64,000 bases of DNA from positions 186,107,619-186,171,618 of the forward strand of contig NC_081410.1 in the NCBI RefSeq assembly GCF_030272615.1, in the 5' to 3' direction. A program made the position numbers and the translations under genes. Each line of letters begins with the position of its first letter. The stretch's first letter is position 1. Under the pieces are notes generated by a model. It was not told the origin of the DNA and did no database searches. It saw only the letters and a program-made list of their open reading frames with translations. Below, piece by piece: positions 10,168-21,616 of the stretch. Source of the DNA: Cryptomeria japonica (taxonomy: Eukaryota > Streptophyta > Pinopsida > Cupressales > Cupressaceae).

Positions 10168-13100
10168 GCATAGTATCGTTTATGAATATGCAGATATTTT
10201 CTTCTACAGGCATCCACAGAGCATATTTTTTTTGATGCAGAATATATATATATATATATATATATATAGGATAAAAGGGTTTATTCTGCATTATATTTTA
10301 TATGATTTGTAACAGAGATGCACAGGATTCAGAATACATGTTTTTGTTTCTTTTTAAATTTCGTTGTTACAGAGGTATACATATACAGGAAATCTTATAT
10401 ATATATATTTTCTATATATATAGGTATATATTTTCAATATATATACTTATATACATATAGAAATATATATATGACTAAATGTTGAAGTAATAGGGTTAAA
10501 ACCCTTATATTGATCTGAGTTTTTTTTTTTTTTTAAACCATCTACATTCCGTTTTAGTCTTCTAACAGCATTTAGAATAGATCTATTTATTTCTTTCTTT
10601 TATTTAAACTTGCTACAGAAATGAAATAGTTCTGGTTTTCTTTTAACAGTCATAAAATAACAAAATCTAAACTATGCAAGTAAATAGTGAGAAATAAATA
10701 AAAAAACAATACTAGTTCACTCCTTTTTTTAAAACAGTCATAAAATTACAGAATTTACACTATGCAAGTAAATAATAACCCTACTGCACTTCTTTTTCTT
10801 TTCCTTACTAATGCAGTAAATAAACTAATGAATAGTAAATAAGGAATCCTAATGCATTTTTCTGTTACTTTTCTTTAATATTGCAGTAACTAAACATGTT
10901 ACAGACCAAATTTAAATGTAGTCTTCTACAACACAATAGGCATCAAAATATAATAAAAATTTACATTACTTTCCAGAATAATAGGTTACAATAGCCCAAT
11001 ATAAAAATGGGTAGAATTTCTAAACAGTCATCTTTCTCTAATCTTTACACAGAAAATAAAAATTACATTTATTCAAATAGAAACAGAATCATTTTAAGTC
11101 CTATATTTACATCTGCACTTTCTCTTCTTTTTCTTTTTCTCTTTTTTTTTTTGCATTTAAATAAAAATAAGAATCCTGAATAGAAGTCTGCAACACATCA
11201 ATCTGCAACTCCTAATCTTTTTCCCAAGCCACCTGCAAGTAAATTTTAGGACTGTGACCATGGGATGCTCACCTCCCAGCCTAGGCTTACCAGAAGCCAC
11301 CCCCGAGCTAGGAGAATCAAGGCATAGACGGGTTACAACCAAGCAATACAACATAACAATAGGGAAAACACACAACACATACACTTTCCCATCCCAAGCT
11401 ACACTATCACCACATTTGTGGAGATAAATCTATGGGTGGAAGTGGACCAAGTACCGTTGGGGAGACTGCAGCCAAAAAGAATATCACAAGCCACCTCATG
11501 GCAACACAAATACTCAATCAGAATTCATCCCAACCACCTTATGCCCCCCCAAAGGCTCAAAGCCATTTCTCTCCCCTTATGACCCCCAAATGCATACACA
11601 AGGCTATGCAGCAAGGGTCACAAAGGACACCCTTGAGATCACTCTCCTTAAGGAGAGCCTCTCACCCAAGGCTGTCATGCTTCTTCCACCCCAAGATCAT
11701 CCTACTCTCCCAAGAGTAGGAGATCTTGGACACTCCCAAAACAAAAACACAAAACAGAAAAAAACATAGAAATAAAACTACACATTATTTCCTTCTACAA
11801 CATTATACATACACACTTCCTTTACAAGCAAATCTTTCCTTCAACAAAACAACATAGCTAACATAAACAACATAAACAAGAGGAGATAACAACCAACCTT
11901 ATTCTGCCAATAGGTATTCTAAACTTGGTTGAAGATGAGCTGCCCAATCCACACAACTTTCTGCAAATCTTGGCCACCAAATTCCTCTAAATTTTCTAAA
12001 ACTGGTTTTTCCTTTCAAATTTTTCCAAAAATCTCCAAAAGTGGAGAGTGGGTGATTAGCTCACTAAGCTTCCATTCTTAGCCTAAGAAGGCCTCTCTCA
12101 CTCCTTCCAACCTCTTGGATAGAGTGAGTGATCTCCCATTGGGTTGGTCTTCCCTAGGTCTTACACACTCCCTAACCTAGGTGCCTAGAGAAGGGAAATG
12201 GAATGGGGAAGAGGGATTACTATCTCCAAGAAGGTTATCCTACCAAGGATGGCACTCCTATAGATGGAATTCGTCCATCTTGGGAAAACCACTTTTTTGG
12301 GTGGTTAAACAAGTCCTAAGGGAAAGACACATGGCCAATTTTGGCCTTCACCCATAGGTACCCCATGAGGCCTAATAAAAAAGCTCTAAAATTGACTCTA
12401 GGAGTTGATTTGACCTTCAGAAAGTCCACCTGAAGTTAACCTACGGGTCAACTCTGAGTTGACCTTCCTTGTGGCTCTCTAACCTAGATTTCTTGGTTCC
12501 TTCAAGGATAATTAGGGGATATAACCATTAACAAAAATAAAACCTTCAAAAAGGTGACATGACAAATTGCCAACACAACATACTACATAGGTGTCAAGTG
12601 ACACTACAACATAATTCCACATCACAATAAACACATGGCAATTGTCCCTTAAACAATTTAAATATTCCAATAAATACAAATTACACTCATGCAACATTTT
12701 ACATTTACGAATAAAATACAGTACATACGGGGTGTTGTCTCTCCAAATAGACAACCCCTGGTTTTACTAACGCACATTGGCCTAGGCTTGATTCTCCCTA
12801 ATATTTCCATGGTCACATGGATATTTTCCTGCACATCTCAATTTAAACATTAGTACTTCCCAAATAGCCTCATATAAAATATAAAATCACATAATCAGAA
12901 TACAATACATTCATTCTACAAAGACTTGACATTATGAAATATAATTTGTCACAATTCAAAGCAATTTCCTCATAATCCTCAAAATTTGATCCATCTACAA
13001 TATATGCAAACATTTTCCAAACATTATATCTAATCCTGAAATTCAGATAATAACCTGCATCATCACAACATTACCCTAATCTAGAATCATATAATATTCT

Positions 13101-13269
13101 ATAATCCACAAGGCATAGAAATGAAGCATCCACATATATCAATGTTACCAAAATCGCGGAATCATGAAAAGTTCTATATCCATAGTGTGTCCAAACTAGT
13201 ATCCAAAATAGTTCCAAAATGAAAATAACTGAAGAGATAGGATGGGTTGGGGTAGGGCCTCACAAACTA

Positions 13270-13935
13270 ATAATGGATAATGACATGAGTTTTAGATAAG
13301 AGGAATTCACATAATTTTGTACTAGCCATGGAATAATCATGTCTTATTCTTCACCATACCATCCACAAGGCAATGGCCAAGCAGAATCTAGCAATAAAAG
13401 CCTTTTGAATATTATCAAGAAAATTCTTGAGAACAAAAGGTCTTAGGATCAGAAACTAAAATTGGCCTTATGGGCAGACATGATTACTGTTAAGAAAGCA
13501 ATCAGTGTATCACCATTTGAATTGGTCTATGGTACACAAACTAGGGTGCCAATCAATAACCTTCTCCCTGTATATAAATTCCTACAAACTGAGTAGTTGG
13601 AGTTGTCAGAACCCATGGAAGACAGAATGGTTCAGATGGTGGAAGTGGAAGAATTCAAGACTCTGGCTAAAGAAACTTGAAGATTCAGTTGTAGTCCAAG
13701 TATCTTTTTGACAAAAGAACCACATCAAGGAAGTTTCAAATTAGTGACATGGTTCTTCAATGGAATGCAAGAGAACAAGATAATGGAAAGCACAAAAAAT
13801 TTGAGTCGTTGTGGATAGGACCTTTTATTGTCTGTGATATTAATGGAAAAGACTCATACTTCTTGCAGAAAATGAATGGTGAGGTACAGGAATTTCCAAT
13901 GCATGGACAATTCCTGAAGTATTACTTGTCTTAAG
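13270..13935 (+). pseudogene. Decayed Ty3 integrase tail (host of the young element)
   Basis: Conceptual translation gives the Ty3 integrase core signature YHPQGNGQAES at about 13360-13390, followed by the usual helical stretch, a PFELVYGT motif, and a C-terminal portion with DMVLQWNAR, WIGPF and an end at the TAA near 13933. There are several stops and frame changes, so it is dead. The 5' part of this element would lie left of the window, beyond the young Ty3 insertion, whose right LTR abuts it at 13264. The stretch around HGQFLKYYL is the typical end of plant Ty3 integrases. Confidence 0.8.
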
Positions 13936-14410
13936 TTTTTTACAAGTCCATGCACAATAGGTTGTAGTCTGTACATATTTAGGTTTTCTTTTGTTGGTTT
14001 TTTGGGTTTGTTTTTTGGTCTTCTTTCCAGAGTTTTTTGTGTTCTTTTGTTGGTCTTGTGCCCAACCATCCCCAATCAGAGCTGATGTTGTCACTATTTA
14101 GAATATTGGGTGATTATTCTTTTCAATCTCATATATTGTTTGGCTTGCATGGTTTCTTTCTTCTCCTGGGGGTTATTTTTCCAGGGTCTAGGGTTTTTCT
14201 TGTCAAAATTCCATGTCATAAGGTTTCTCCTTCTATTTCCTTGTTTCTTTTTCCACTTAAGTGGAAGGGTCAGTCCATCATGCGAAGAGGGGCCCTTTTT
14301 TAGGTTTTATCCTAGGTGGGTTATGATATTTCTTTAATTTTCCACCTTTTCCTAAGTCTTTTATTTTCCTTGTCGGGTATCTTAATTACCATGCAAGTTC
14401 TTGTTGATCC

Positions 14411-15512
14411 TGTGCATACTACTATACCTCAAAGAGAAGTTGCTTGAAGTTTATCCTTCGTGGAGTAGCGACTAGATGGTGGGACCCACTTCTTTGAAGA
14501 TTACAGGTGCTAAAGAGTCGACAAGTTCCAAGAAGATCAACGGTTGTTGCCACTCCGCAAAGAGAAGGTTCCTGAAGTTTACCCTTCGCGGAGTAGTGAC
14601 TAGATGGTGGGATCTACCTTTTTTGAGAATGTCTCTATGTGGGTTAAAGGTCGAGAAAGTTTGATGATGATCAATGGTTATCGCTACTCCGCAAAGTGAA
14701 GGTGCCTGAAGTTTACCCTTCGCAGAGTAGTAGCCGATGAGCTGGCGGGTCCTGCTATGGTGGCAATGACGAAACAGTTTATGTGGCAAACCAAATGACA
14801 AGAATAGGATGTCTGCACGAGGAAAAGGAAGTGATCTAGTCACCAAAAAGTGCATGTGAAGTTAATAAGATGGAAACCGCCAGACTCTTGAGCAAATAAG
14901 TGACTGACGTGTCAAGACATCTGGCAAAAGTTTGCAGGTAAGTGGAGTAACATGAAGGGCCCACTTTAAAAGTTAAGGTGGTTAAAGGCTAGGCAGGTTT
15001 GATGGTAATTGGCAGTTGTCACTATACCGCAAAGGGAAATAGCTCATCCGTTAAGCTTGCGAATCAGTGACAAACCACTAGTGGCCACGCTTAAGATAAA
15101 ATTGTAATGGTAAATGGCTACAGTGAAAAGGTAAAGACCGAGCATGTCTAGAATCCATCAGTGGTTGTCGCTATACCGCAAGAGGAAGCTGCATGAATCT
15201 TAAAGCTAGCGGATCAGGGACAAACCGCTAGCGACAGCGATGAAAGCCAGGTTTTAAAAGGCAGGTATTTCTAGTGACTGTAAAGGTCGAGTAGTTAGTT
15301 CCTGATCTAATGACGGTCATTGATCCGCTATGCGAAGGTGTCTGAAGTTTATCCTTCATGGATCAGTGACCAAGCGGTGGGACCCATTTTGAGGGTAATA
15401 GCCTAGGTAAGGTAAAATGGATGTAAGTTGTGCTTGATCCAATGACGGTTGTTGATTCGCTATGTGGAGGTGCATGATGTTTACCCTTCGTGGATCAGCG
15501 ACCAAGCGAAAA
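14411..15512 (+). repeat. Degenerate tandem array of hairpin units, about seven copies
   Basis: Each unit has a left block like GCTACTCCGCAAAG, a short middle (GAAG..CCTGAAGTTTA), then CCCTTCGCGGAGTAG and GTGGGACC. Left and right blocks are inverted repeats (CTACTCCGC..GCGGAGTAG), so each unit can fold. Approximate unit positions are 14411, 14531, 14666, 15008, 15148, 15302 and 15436. Later units swap the stem to GATCCGC/GCGGATC or TAGCGGATC while keeping pairing, which looks like covariation. Confidence 0.75.
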
Positions 15513-15696
15513 CATTTTAAAAAAATTATGTTGTCCATTGGTGCCATTTTTTGAATTTATGAAAACTGATGTTGCAGCATTGTAACAACCCTCCGGGAGT
15601 TAGGAGTGAAAGCAGTTGTAACCACTTTTGGGAGAGATCTACGGTTAAAACAAACTATTTTCTAGGAAAGTCCAAAGCTTGTTGCATCCATATCAT

Positions 15697-15703
15697 TATA
15701 AAT
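15697..15703 (+). promoter_or_regulatory. TATA-box-like TATAAAT downstream of the hairpin array
   Basis: TATAAAT lies in the context CATTATAAATGG, about 185 bp after the last hairpin unit. It may be the LTR promoter of the decayed Ty3 element; no transcript evidence is available. Confidence 0.35.
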
Positions 15704-16542
15704 GGATACAAGGACTACTAGAAAGATGATCACAAGAATTTGTAAGAATGCTCTGGCAAAATATATTTAGGGTTTTTCTGGATTTTTGAAGATCACTCTA
15801 AGTTATGTAGAATTTGATGAAGGATATCAATATACAGATCAAAGAATTTTGAGCCTAGATTCATGTTTTCTTCTTGTATGCATGATTGATTTACTAGTTC
15901 GGTTAGATAATCTAGGGTTATTTAATTGATGATTTATAAGGAAAATTTACAAAGATGTTTTAGGTTTTTCTCTCAAGGAGGGAAATTAGATATACTTAAA
16001 ATCTTTCTATAAGTAATCAATAATTCTTTTTGAATTTGATAATTGGGTTTAGCACAAAGGTAAAATTTATATATGTCAGGCATATATAAATTTGGTGAAA
16101 TCGAAGTGATGAAATGTATGTGGATGTCCTATTTAGAATTCTTATCTAGTCTCAGGTGACTCTGAAGCCCGGGATAAGGCACTGGTATAATTTGCTAAGT
16201 TTTATAACCTTCTTGGAGATCAAAACTAAAAATATACACGAGTTTTCTTTTATGTTCAGTAATGTTGAGATGATAAGGTTTGCAGAATGTTGGCACTAGT
16301 CTTCTCTGTAAATCTTTAATTGCATCTATTGAAAGAGTGATCACAAAGAGTAAACCCACCCAAGCTAAGTGAAAGCTTCAAGTGTAGAAGGTTTTTGTAT
16401 AAACCTTGTTAAATGTTGTCTTGTGTTTCTATTTCATGTTGTTTCTCTCCATAAGTGACAGAGGTTTAAGATTCTAGTGGAGAAAACAAAGCAATCGGAA
16501 ATTGAGAACAAAATTACCTATGATGAGCCTACTGTCATATAA

Positions 16543-16779
16543 TGTGACAATTCCAGTACTATTAACATGTTAAAGAATTCGGTGCAACATTCAAAGACTA
16601 AACATGTGTCAATCAAATATCATTACTAGAGAGAAGAAGTTAGTGAAGAGGAAGTGAAGTTGGAGTATATATCTACAAAGGAACATATTACTGGTATTTT
16701 CACTAAGCCTTTTCTTACAAATACATTTGTCTATTTGAGAGACAACTTAGGGGTATCTACCCCTCCTGATGAGAACTAG
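16543..16779 (+). pseudogene. Ty1/copia RNase H C-terminal fragment
   Basis: A 79-codon stretch begins CDNSS and contains KTKHVSIKYH, then IFTKPF and LRDNLGV, and ends at TAG 16777-16779. These are hallmarks of the copia RNase H end. One internal TAG lies in the HY-RE region where the family usually has a coding residue. Everything upstream of about 16490 is missing, so this is a 5'-truncated remnant. It is followed by a polypurine tract and an LTR. Confidence 0.85.
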
Positions 16780-17081
16780 ATGCATTGAGTTGCATCAATC
16801 TAGTGGACTTCATAATCTTATCTCTTTATCTATATTGATGAGTTGGTGCTGCTCCTCTGGTGGAGTAGTCTAGTTATGTGTTTTAGGGGGAGAGATTCAT
16901 GTTTTATATTCTAAAGGGGAGAGTTTGGTTTTTCATTTTGAGATCTTTGGCATTGTTGTCAAAAGGGGAGAGAAGCATGTGAAAAACTTTTTTATCTACT
17001 TAATCTTAGGGGCAGTTTTTTGGAGTTGATTTCTTTCTTTGCATTGATTGTTTTTCACATTCATATGTTGCCATCAAAACC

Positions 17082-17811
17082 AAAGGGGGAGAGATTGTTG
17101 GATATTGTTGCTGCTAGGATATGTTGTTTTCATTAATGTCAACATATTCTTGCTTTGGTGATTGCAGTTTGGCTCATTGGGATCATGGTTTGGTGTATGG
17201 AGTATTTATAGTATCGCTATATTATTCTATATTGGTTTTGATGATCTGAAAAGCTTAATTGATCATATTGGATGATCTGATTTTGTAGTTTGTTTATCTA
17301 ATAGGTGCTTTGCAGAGTTCAGTATTTTCCTCTGGTATATTTCGGTGTGATTAGATCTTGATCTAAGACTTTGGGAGATTGTTTGGGATGGTCTTGTGTA
17401 TCTTTATTTTAGATGGTTCATGATTATGGAATATTTTGACCTTGACTTGGGATGGGAACATGTGGTGGAGTGGGAAGGATTGATACCTATAGAGTGTGAC
17501 TATGGAAGCAAAGAAACTAAAGTGGATCTGCACTGGCATTGTGTGGTGTTAGCAGATCAGTGTATTACCTGTTGACTTCTAACCATTTCAGCAGTTGGAA
17601 AATCCCTTAACCAGGTAGCTTTAACAGGCTTTTGTGTAAATCCTTTAATAGGGTGACTCAATTCAATGAGTTCTTCAAATCCTCTTGCGAGGTAACCTTT
17701 AATAGGGTTCTAACCTTTAACCAGGTATTTAGCCATCCCTTAACTGAGTGATCCCTAGCAGGATCGGTTTCTAGCAGAACCTATTGTAAAAGTCTTTAAC
17801 TGGACTATGGA
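17082..17811 (+). repeat. Polypurine tract and LTR of the truncated copia element
   Basis: AAAGGGGGAGA at 17083-17093 precedes TGTTGGATATTG at 17096, the expected 3' LTR start. The LTR runs through AAC-C-AGGT / TTTAACAGG motif repeats. Its end is not clear: I place it near 17811 where a 60-bp duplication of 17422-17481 begins. No TSD was found. Confidence 0.6.
17422..17481 (+). repeat. 60-bp direct repeat, copy 1 (inside the copia LTR)
   Basis: Identical to 17812-17871 except one G/C difference (17470 versus 17860), offset 390 bp. Copy 2 belongs to the GGAT-rich sequence that follows, so this copy may be filler DNA captured during repair or the left edge of a 390-bp duplication. Confidence 0.9.
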
Positions 17812-17871
17812 GATTATGGAATATTTTGACCTTGACTTGGGATGGGAACATGTGGTGGACTGGGAAGGATT
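17812..17871 (+). repeat. 60-bp direct repeat, copy 2
   Basis: Start of the GGAT-rich region. See the partner at 17422-17481. Confidence 0.9.
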
Positions 17872-18524
17872 ATTGGAGCTTGAGATGGAACGAGAGCATT
17901 GGATGGAGGGATTATTTTTTCTTGAGATAGAGTGGGATCATAAGATGGAGTGGAGGGCAGACATGGATTTTGAGATGAAGAGGTGTCATGAGATGGAGGG
18001 ATGCTTTGATCTTGAGGTGGAGAAGAATCTATGATAGAATGCTCTGGAACAAACACTTGACATGTTTGGGGTTGTGGGGATTCTGTGTTGATGGAGGATA
18101 TGGAAGCTTCAACTTGGGTAGATGGAGGGATGGTAGTATCATGAAGCTTAGGGAATTGAGAGTTGTCTTGATTGGGAGGGGATGGAGGTTCAACTTGGGT
18201 AGATGTAGGGATGGGAATATCATGAAGCTTAGGTAATTGAGGTTTTTCTTGATTTGGAGGGGATGGAGGTGGATGTAGGACTTGAGGAGATTGGTCAACT
18301 TTGTTTGGATGTGGGGATTTTTTCTCCTTTTCTTGTAAGTCTTAGATTATTTGTTGGAGAAAATCTTGGAGGGATGGGGATATTGCGGATTTTGAAGGAT
18401 TAGCATTATGTGGAGGTGTAGCATTAGATGGAAGATTGGGATTATGGATTGGGGGATTAGGATTAAGGCTTTGAGAACTATGGTATAAAGGATTTGGATG
18501 GTGAGTCAATATTATGGAGGTGTT
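17872..18524 (-). pseudogene. Ser/Pro-rich coding-like sequence with 27-residue repeat (part 1)
   Basis: The minus strand is rich in Ser, Pro and Gln. It holds a tandem pair of 81-bp units (18111-18191 and 18192-18272), each reading roughly TQVEPPSPPNQ..FPKLHD. A period divisible by three, with changes mostly preserving the frame, suggests a former coding sequence. It is interrupted at 18524 by a solo LTR and continues at 19832. I do not recognise the protein. It could be the low-complexity end of a retroelement gag-like ORF. Confidence 0.4.
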
Positions 18525-18695
18525 TGTAGCATCCTAAAATTGTGACACTTGCAATTTCGACTGCATTTCGGTCTTCACGATGGCGACGCAACACGCAACC
18601 TGAATGGAGACCCCAAAACTTGCTCACGACACTGAAAACTGCATTTTTCAAGCACCATTGGCCTGAACCTCCTTGCACCCCGCTGTCCTGGAGGT

Positions 18696-18817
18696 GGGAC
18701 CAGAGCGCCCAGCGCCCTGGTCCCTCAGGACCAGGGCGCCCAGCGCCCTGGTCCCTCAGGACCAGGGCGCCCAGCGCCCTGGTCCTCCAGGACCATGGCA
18801 CCCAGCACCCTGGTCCC
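18696..18817. repeat. Tandem GGACCAGGGCGC / GCGCCCTGGTCC hairpins in solo LTR A
   Basis: Four units have a period near 31 bp. The second and third (18728-18754 and 18759-18785) are perfect 12-bp inverted repeats with a 3-nt loop. The first and fourth carry mismatches. LTR B holds three units (about 51817-51904). Confidence 0.92.
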
Positions 18818-19010
18818 TGGGTCCTATTTTGGGCCTGGTTTCCTAAGTGATATCGGGTCTTTTTGATTGCAATTTGGAAATATACTTCCCTGGTCGGCCT
18901 AAGGTCGGGAAAATCAGTCTATCAGCCCTAATTGACAAGTATATAAACTACATTTTTCTCTCTCATTTGGCATGAGAAGGACATATGTGAAAAGCGTGGA
19001 AACTATACTC

Positions 19011-19042
19011 AAGCATTCAAGCATTCAAGCATTCAAGCATTC
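19011..19042 (+). repeat. Four copies of AAGCATTC
   Basis: An 8-bp unit is repeated four times just downstream of the TATA-like box in solo LTR A. In LTR B the corresponding stretch (about 51596-51620) has fewer copies (GAATGCTT on the plus strand). Confidence 0.9.
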
Positions 19043-19831
19043 TTTCAAGCAATTGATCATTTCAAGTCTCTATTCAAGGCTAAGTGTTGCATTCAAGTCA
19101 AGGATTCAACCATTGAAGAGGAGATCACTTATTACATACTACAACATACAACATCTAAACCTTTGCACATAAGGATACAAACATCCTTACAACAAGGTAT
19201 TAGTACTTGTTTTACATTACAGTCATTTACATTTACAGCACTTGCTCATTTCTTGGTTAATTCCAAAACCGGGGTTTGACCTAAAGGCAAACCCCTAATC
19301 CCTAACCCCCCAATCGTCTTCGCTTTTCTGTGTGTAGGTTGCAGGTACGCGGCTGAAATTGAAGATCTGGAATCCTTGTGCAGAGACGAACAAATCCCCC
19401 TTCGTTTCGCGGATTTTTCGGAGGACCGTGGCGCCGGGCGCCATCGTCCCGACAACTTTTGCTCAAATTTGCAGGACAGCGTCGTATCGACATTCTACTG
19501 CTAATTCTAGGTCCGCAGCTTCATCCTATAACCCGAACTCAGTTTATAAGCGAGTCTTTACCACTTTCTATGCATGCTTAGCTTAATTCTTCTATCAACA
19601 TTCTTTACAAAAGAGGGTAGCTTTGCTTTCCAAACCCTTGAAATTCATTTAGCATCCAATCTTACATTGTGTGGGATTGAATCTTATGAGTTTCAACCCC
19701 TCTTTTGAATGTAAAGTCTCTCCCCTAAGTGAAAACCCATCGAATCCTAGCAAACCTCCCTTCTCTCTCCTCGGAGTTAGAAGAGGGGAGACCAACTAGG
19801 GTTCGACCGCGATTTTCTGCTTTACAGTGTT

Positions 19832-20614
19832 GTAAAAACATGGGGATTTGGATGTGTAAGTCATCTTGTGAGTCCCTCCTGTTAGGTCTTTGATCATGTT
19901 TTTAATATCTAGGATCTCCTTTGCTAAGTCGAGTGCTTGGGATGTGAATGGGAGAGAAGATGGAGGTATATATATTGTATGGGAGGGACATGTGGATGAA
20001 GGATAATACAGAGACATGGATGGAGAATAAGATGGATTTCCCTTATCAAAGGTAGAGGAAGGATAAGGAAATGAGATGGATTGGGAATGAATATAATTTG
20101 GTGAGATAGAATGGATGAAGATAAGGTAGATGGATTGGGGGTTATGGGATTGACTTGGTAAGTGTGTTGGGGTGGGGGACATGAATAGGTGTAAGTTGGA
20201 TAGTTTTGAGGCATGCATGAGTTGGATGAACATGATTGATAGGGTGATCCTTGAACTTCCATTACCATTTGTTCAAACCAACCCGTGATGTTTGGTTATG
20301 GGTTTTGGATTTGGATTAGATGAGGTCTTTTATGAGGATTTCAATCAAGTATGGATGAACTTTAGAAGAGGGATGATGGATGGTTAGGGATCATTTTAGA
20401 TGGGATTTAGGTTAGAATAATATGACGATAGATGAAAGATTGGTTGAGAGAGTTGGATTTTGATTTGGAATGTGAGGGATGATGGATGTTTGGATATGAT
20501 TTTTGATTAAGGATCAGGGATCAAAGGCTTGATTGAGATAAGTGAATGGATAATGGGTGATTGATTTTGGATGAAAGGGTAGATGGATTGGATTAGGATT
20601 TGTTTAGAATGGTA
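19832..20614 (-). pseudogene. Ser/Pro-rich coding-like sequence (part 2)
   Basis: Minus-strand continuation of 17872-18524 after removal of solo LTR A. A reading frame at 19796-20233 is rich in Ser, Pro and Tyr and includes LAKEILDIKNMIKDLTGG, a plausible short helix. The plus strand is GGAT/GATGG-rich. Upstream (20234-20614) only the compositional bias remains. Unrecognised; the coding interpretation is uncertain. Confidence 0.4.
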
Positions 20615-20619
20615 TTAGG

Positions 20620-21604
20620 TGTTGGAATCAGGTATCACTGAGAGGGGGGGTGAATCAGTGATCTACCAGTAATTAAAACTACAAATGTATTCTTTATCCA
20701 CTGGTTAACAATGCATAACAAAAATGAACATAAGCATGCATCAATAAAAGAATAAATCCACAACACCAAAATTTTTACATGGAAACCCAAAAAGGGAAAA
20801 ACCATGGTGGGGATGGAACCCATAATATTCATATACTATGGCCAGGAGTACATAAATATTACATAAATGGGGAATGCACTTGCATTCAGGCTCACTACCT
20901 AGAGCTCACTGCTCAATTATAATTGCCCGGAAGGCTACAACCTTCAAGGAAGCCTCACTGCCTTAAAATTTGATAACAAAGTGATTTTATAGTGAAATTA
21001 ACTCTTAGAAAGCATCTATCAATGAAAAATTAAGTTTCGGTTAGGCTCTATCTCACTGACTGTCGATGTTCTGCCAATTACCCTGTTCTGATCTCATTCA
21101 GTTACCGGTTGATTTGGAAGAAAAATATGCACGTGAGACTATTCTCAATTGCACCAAAACTGATTGCCAAACACTTAACACATAATACACTGAAAATCAA
21201 CCACTACAATGATCTTATATATCCGGTCTCACCACAAAAATAATTTCCTTCAAGTCGGCTTCAAGAGATGTAACGTGTAGATGAAGTCAACTCTAATCTT
21301 GAACACACCATAGCACCGGACTAAAGTATCATATATTCTCCCAATAGGTCCTACCAAACATGGAGATCACAAAAATAATCACCACAAACACCAAAAATAC
21401 TGGAGATGATTCTGGATCAACACATTACCAAAATACCTTGTTATGCCGGTTAACTGTCTACTGGTTGCCTCCATCTTCCGGATAAGCTAAGCCATGACTA
21501 TTGGATCAAATAATCATGAAGAGTTAATATCAATAAAAACCCTAAACAACTAATCAACCACCGGAAGTCTCCTAAAATCATCGAATGAGTGTTAATTGCC
21601 AACA
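20620..21604 (-). repeat. 3' LTR of element M
   Basis: 985 bp; plus-strand ends TGTTGGAATC and TTGCCAACA. Near 20636-20660 it holds the ACTGA..G-run..TCAGT hairpin common to several LTRs in this window. It also has the CATGGAAACCC / GGGAAAAACC block seen in LTRs of E and H. Confidence 0.92.
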
Positions 21605-21616
21605 ATCTCCCCCTTT
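21605..21616 (-). other. Polypurine tract of element M
   Basis: The minus strand reads AAAGGGGGAGAT followed directly by TGTTGGCAATT, the LTR start. Confidence 0.88.

Larger units (their letters stand above)
1..13264 (-). mobile_element. Young Ty3/gypsy chromovirus (Tekay/Del-like), minus strand
   Basis: The internal region (3511-8459) carries gag, protease, RT, RNase H and integrase in Ty3 order on the minus strand. It is bounded by a PBS complementary to initiator tRNA-Met at 8445-8456 and a polypurine tract at 3511-3522. The complete 5' LTR is 8460-13264. The 3' LTR fills 1-3510 and runs off the window, since a constant 9754-bp offset relates the two. Outside the TA runs I count only about four substitutions over 3.5 kb (near 198, 311, 1356 and 3326), so insertion was very recent. 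The base after the right LTR starts AACTA, presumably one TSD copy; the other lies outside the window. The Tekay/Del label rests on the chromodomain-like C terminus, the Met PBS and the huge LTR, and is an inference. Confidence 0.93.
8460..13264 (-). repeat. Complete 4805-bp 5' LTR of the Ty3 element
   Basis: On the element strand it starts TGTGAGGCCC (13264) and ends GGGCACGACA (8460), giving TG...CA ends. It is unusually long for a plant Ty3 LTR. In transcription order it holds the U3 portion with the W-box-like cluster and conserved hairpin, two TA microsatellites, the CACTGTG hairpin array (9777-10014), two telomere-like hairpins (9533-9649), further TA-rich blocks (9421-9521, 9282-9340) and an AT-rich end. 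The TA runs just upstream of the array are the only TATA-like signals I can point to. If used, the hairpin array would lie in the transcribed R region. No convincing gene is encoded. Confidence 0.95.
13936..16490 (+). repeat. Probable 3' UTR and LTR of the decayed Ty3 element
   Basis: No gene is supported here. It follows the integrase end and contains a degenerate tandem hairpin array (14411-15512), then a TATA-like TATAAAT (15697-15703) and a T-rich downstream region. Enhancer-like repeats upstream of a TATA box would fit a U3-R-U5 arrangement. I could not fix TG/CA ends or a TSD, so the LTR identity is an inference. Confidence 0.45.
18525..19826 (+). mobile_element. Solo LTR A with TSD GTGTT
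   Basis: The ends are TGTAGCATCC (18525) and GCTTTACA (19826). Perfect 5-bp target duplications GTGTT are at 18520-18524 and 19827-19831. No internal region is present, so this is the product of LTR-LTR recombination. It is the same family as solo LTR B (50828-52076). It contains the GC-rich hairpin repeat (18696-18817), a TATA-like TATATAAAC (about 18941) and an 8-bp repeat (19011-19042). Confidence 0.93.
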
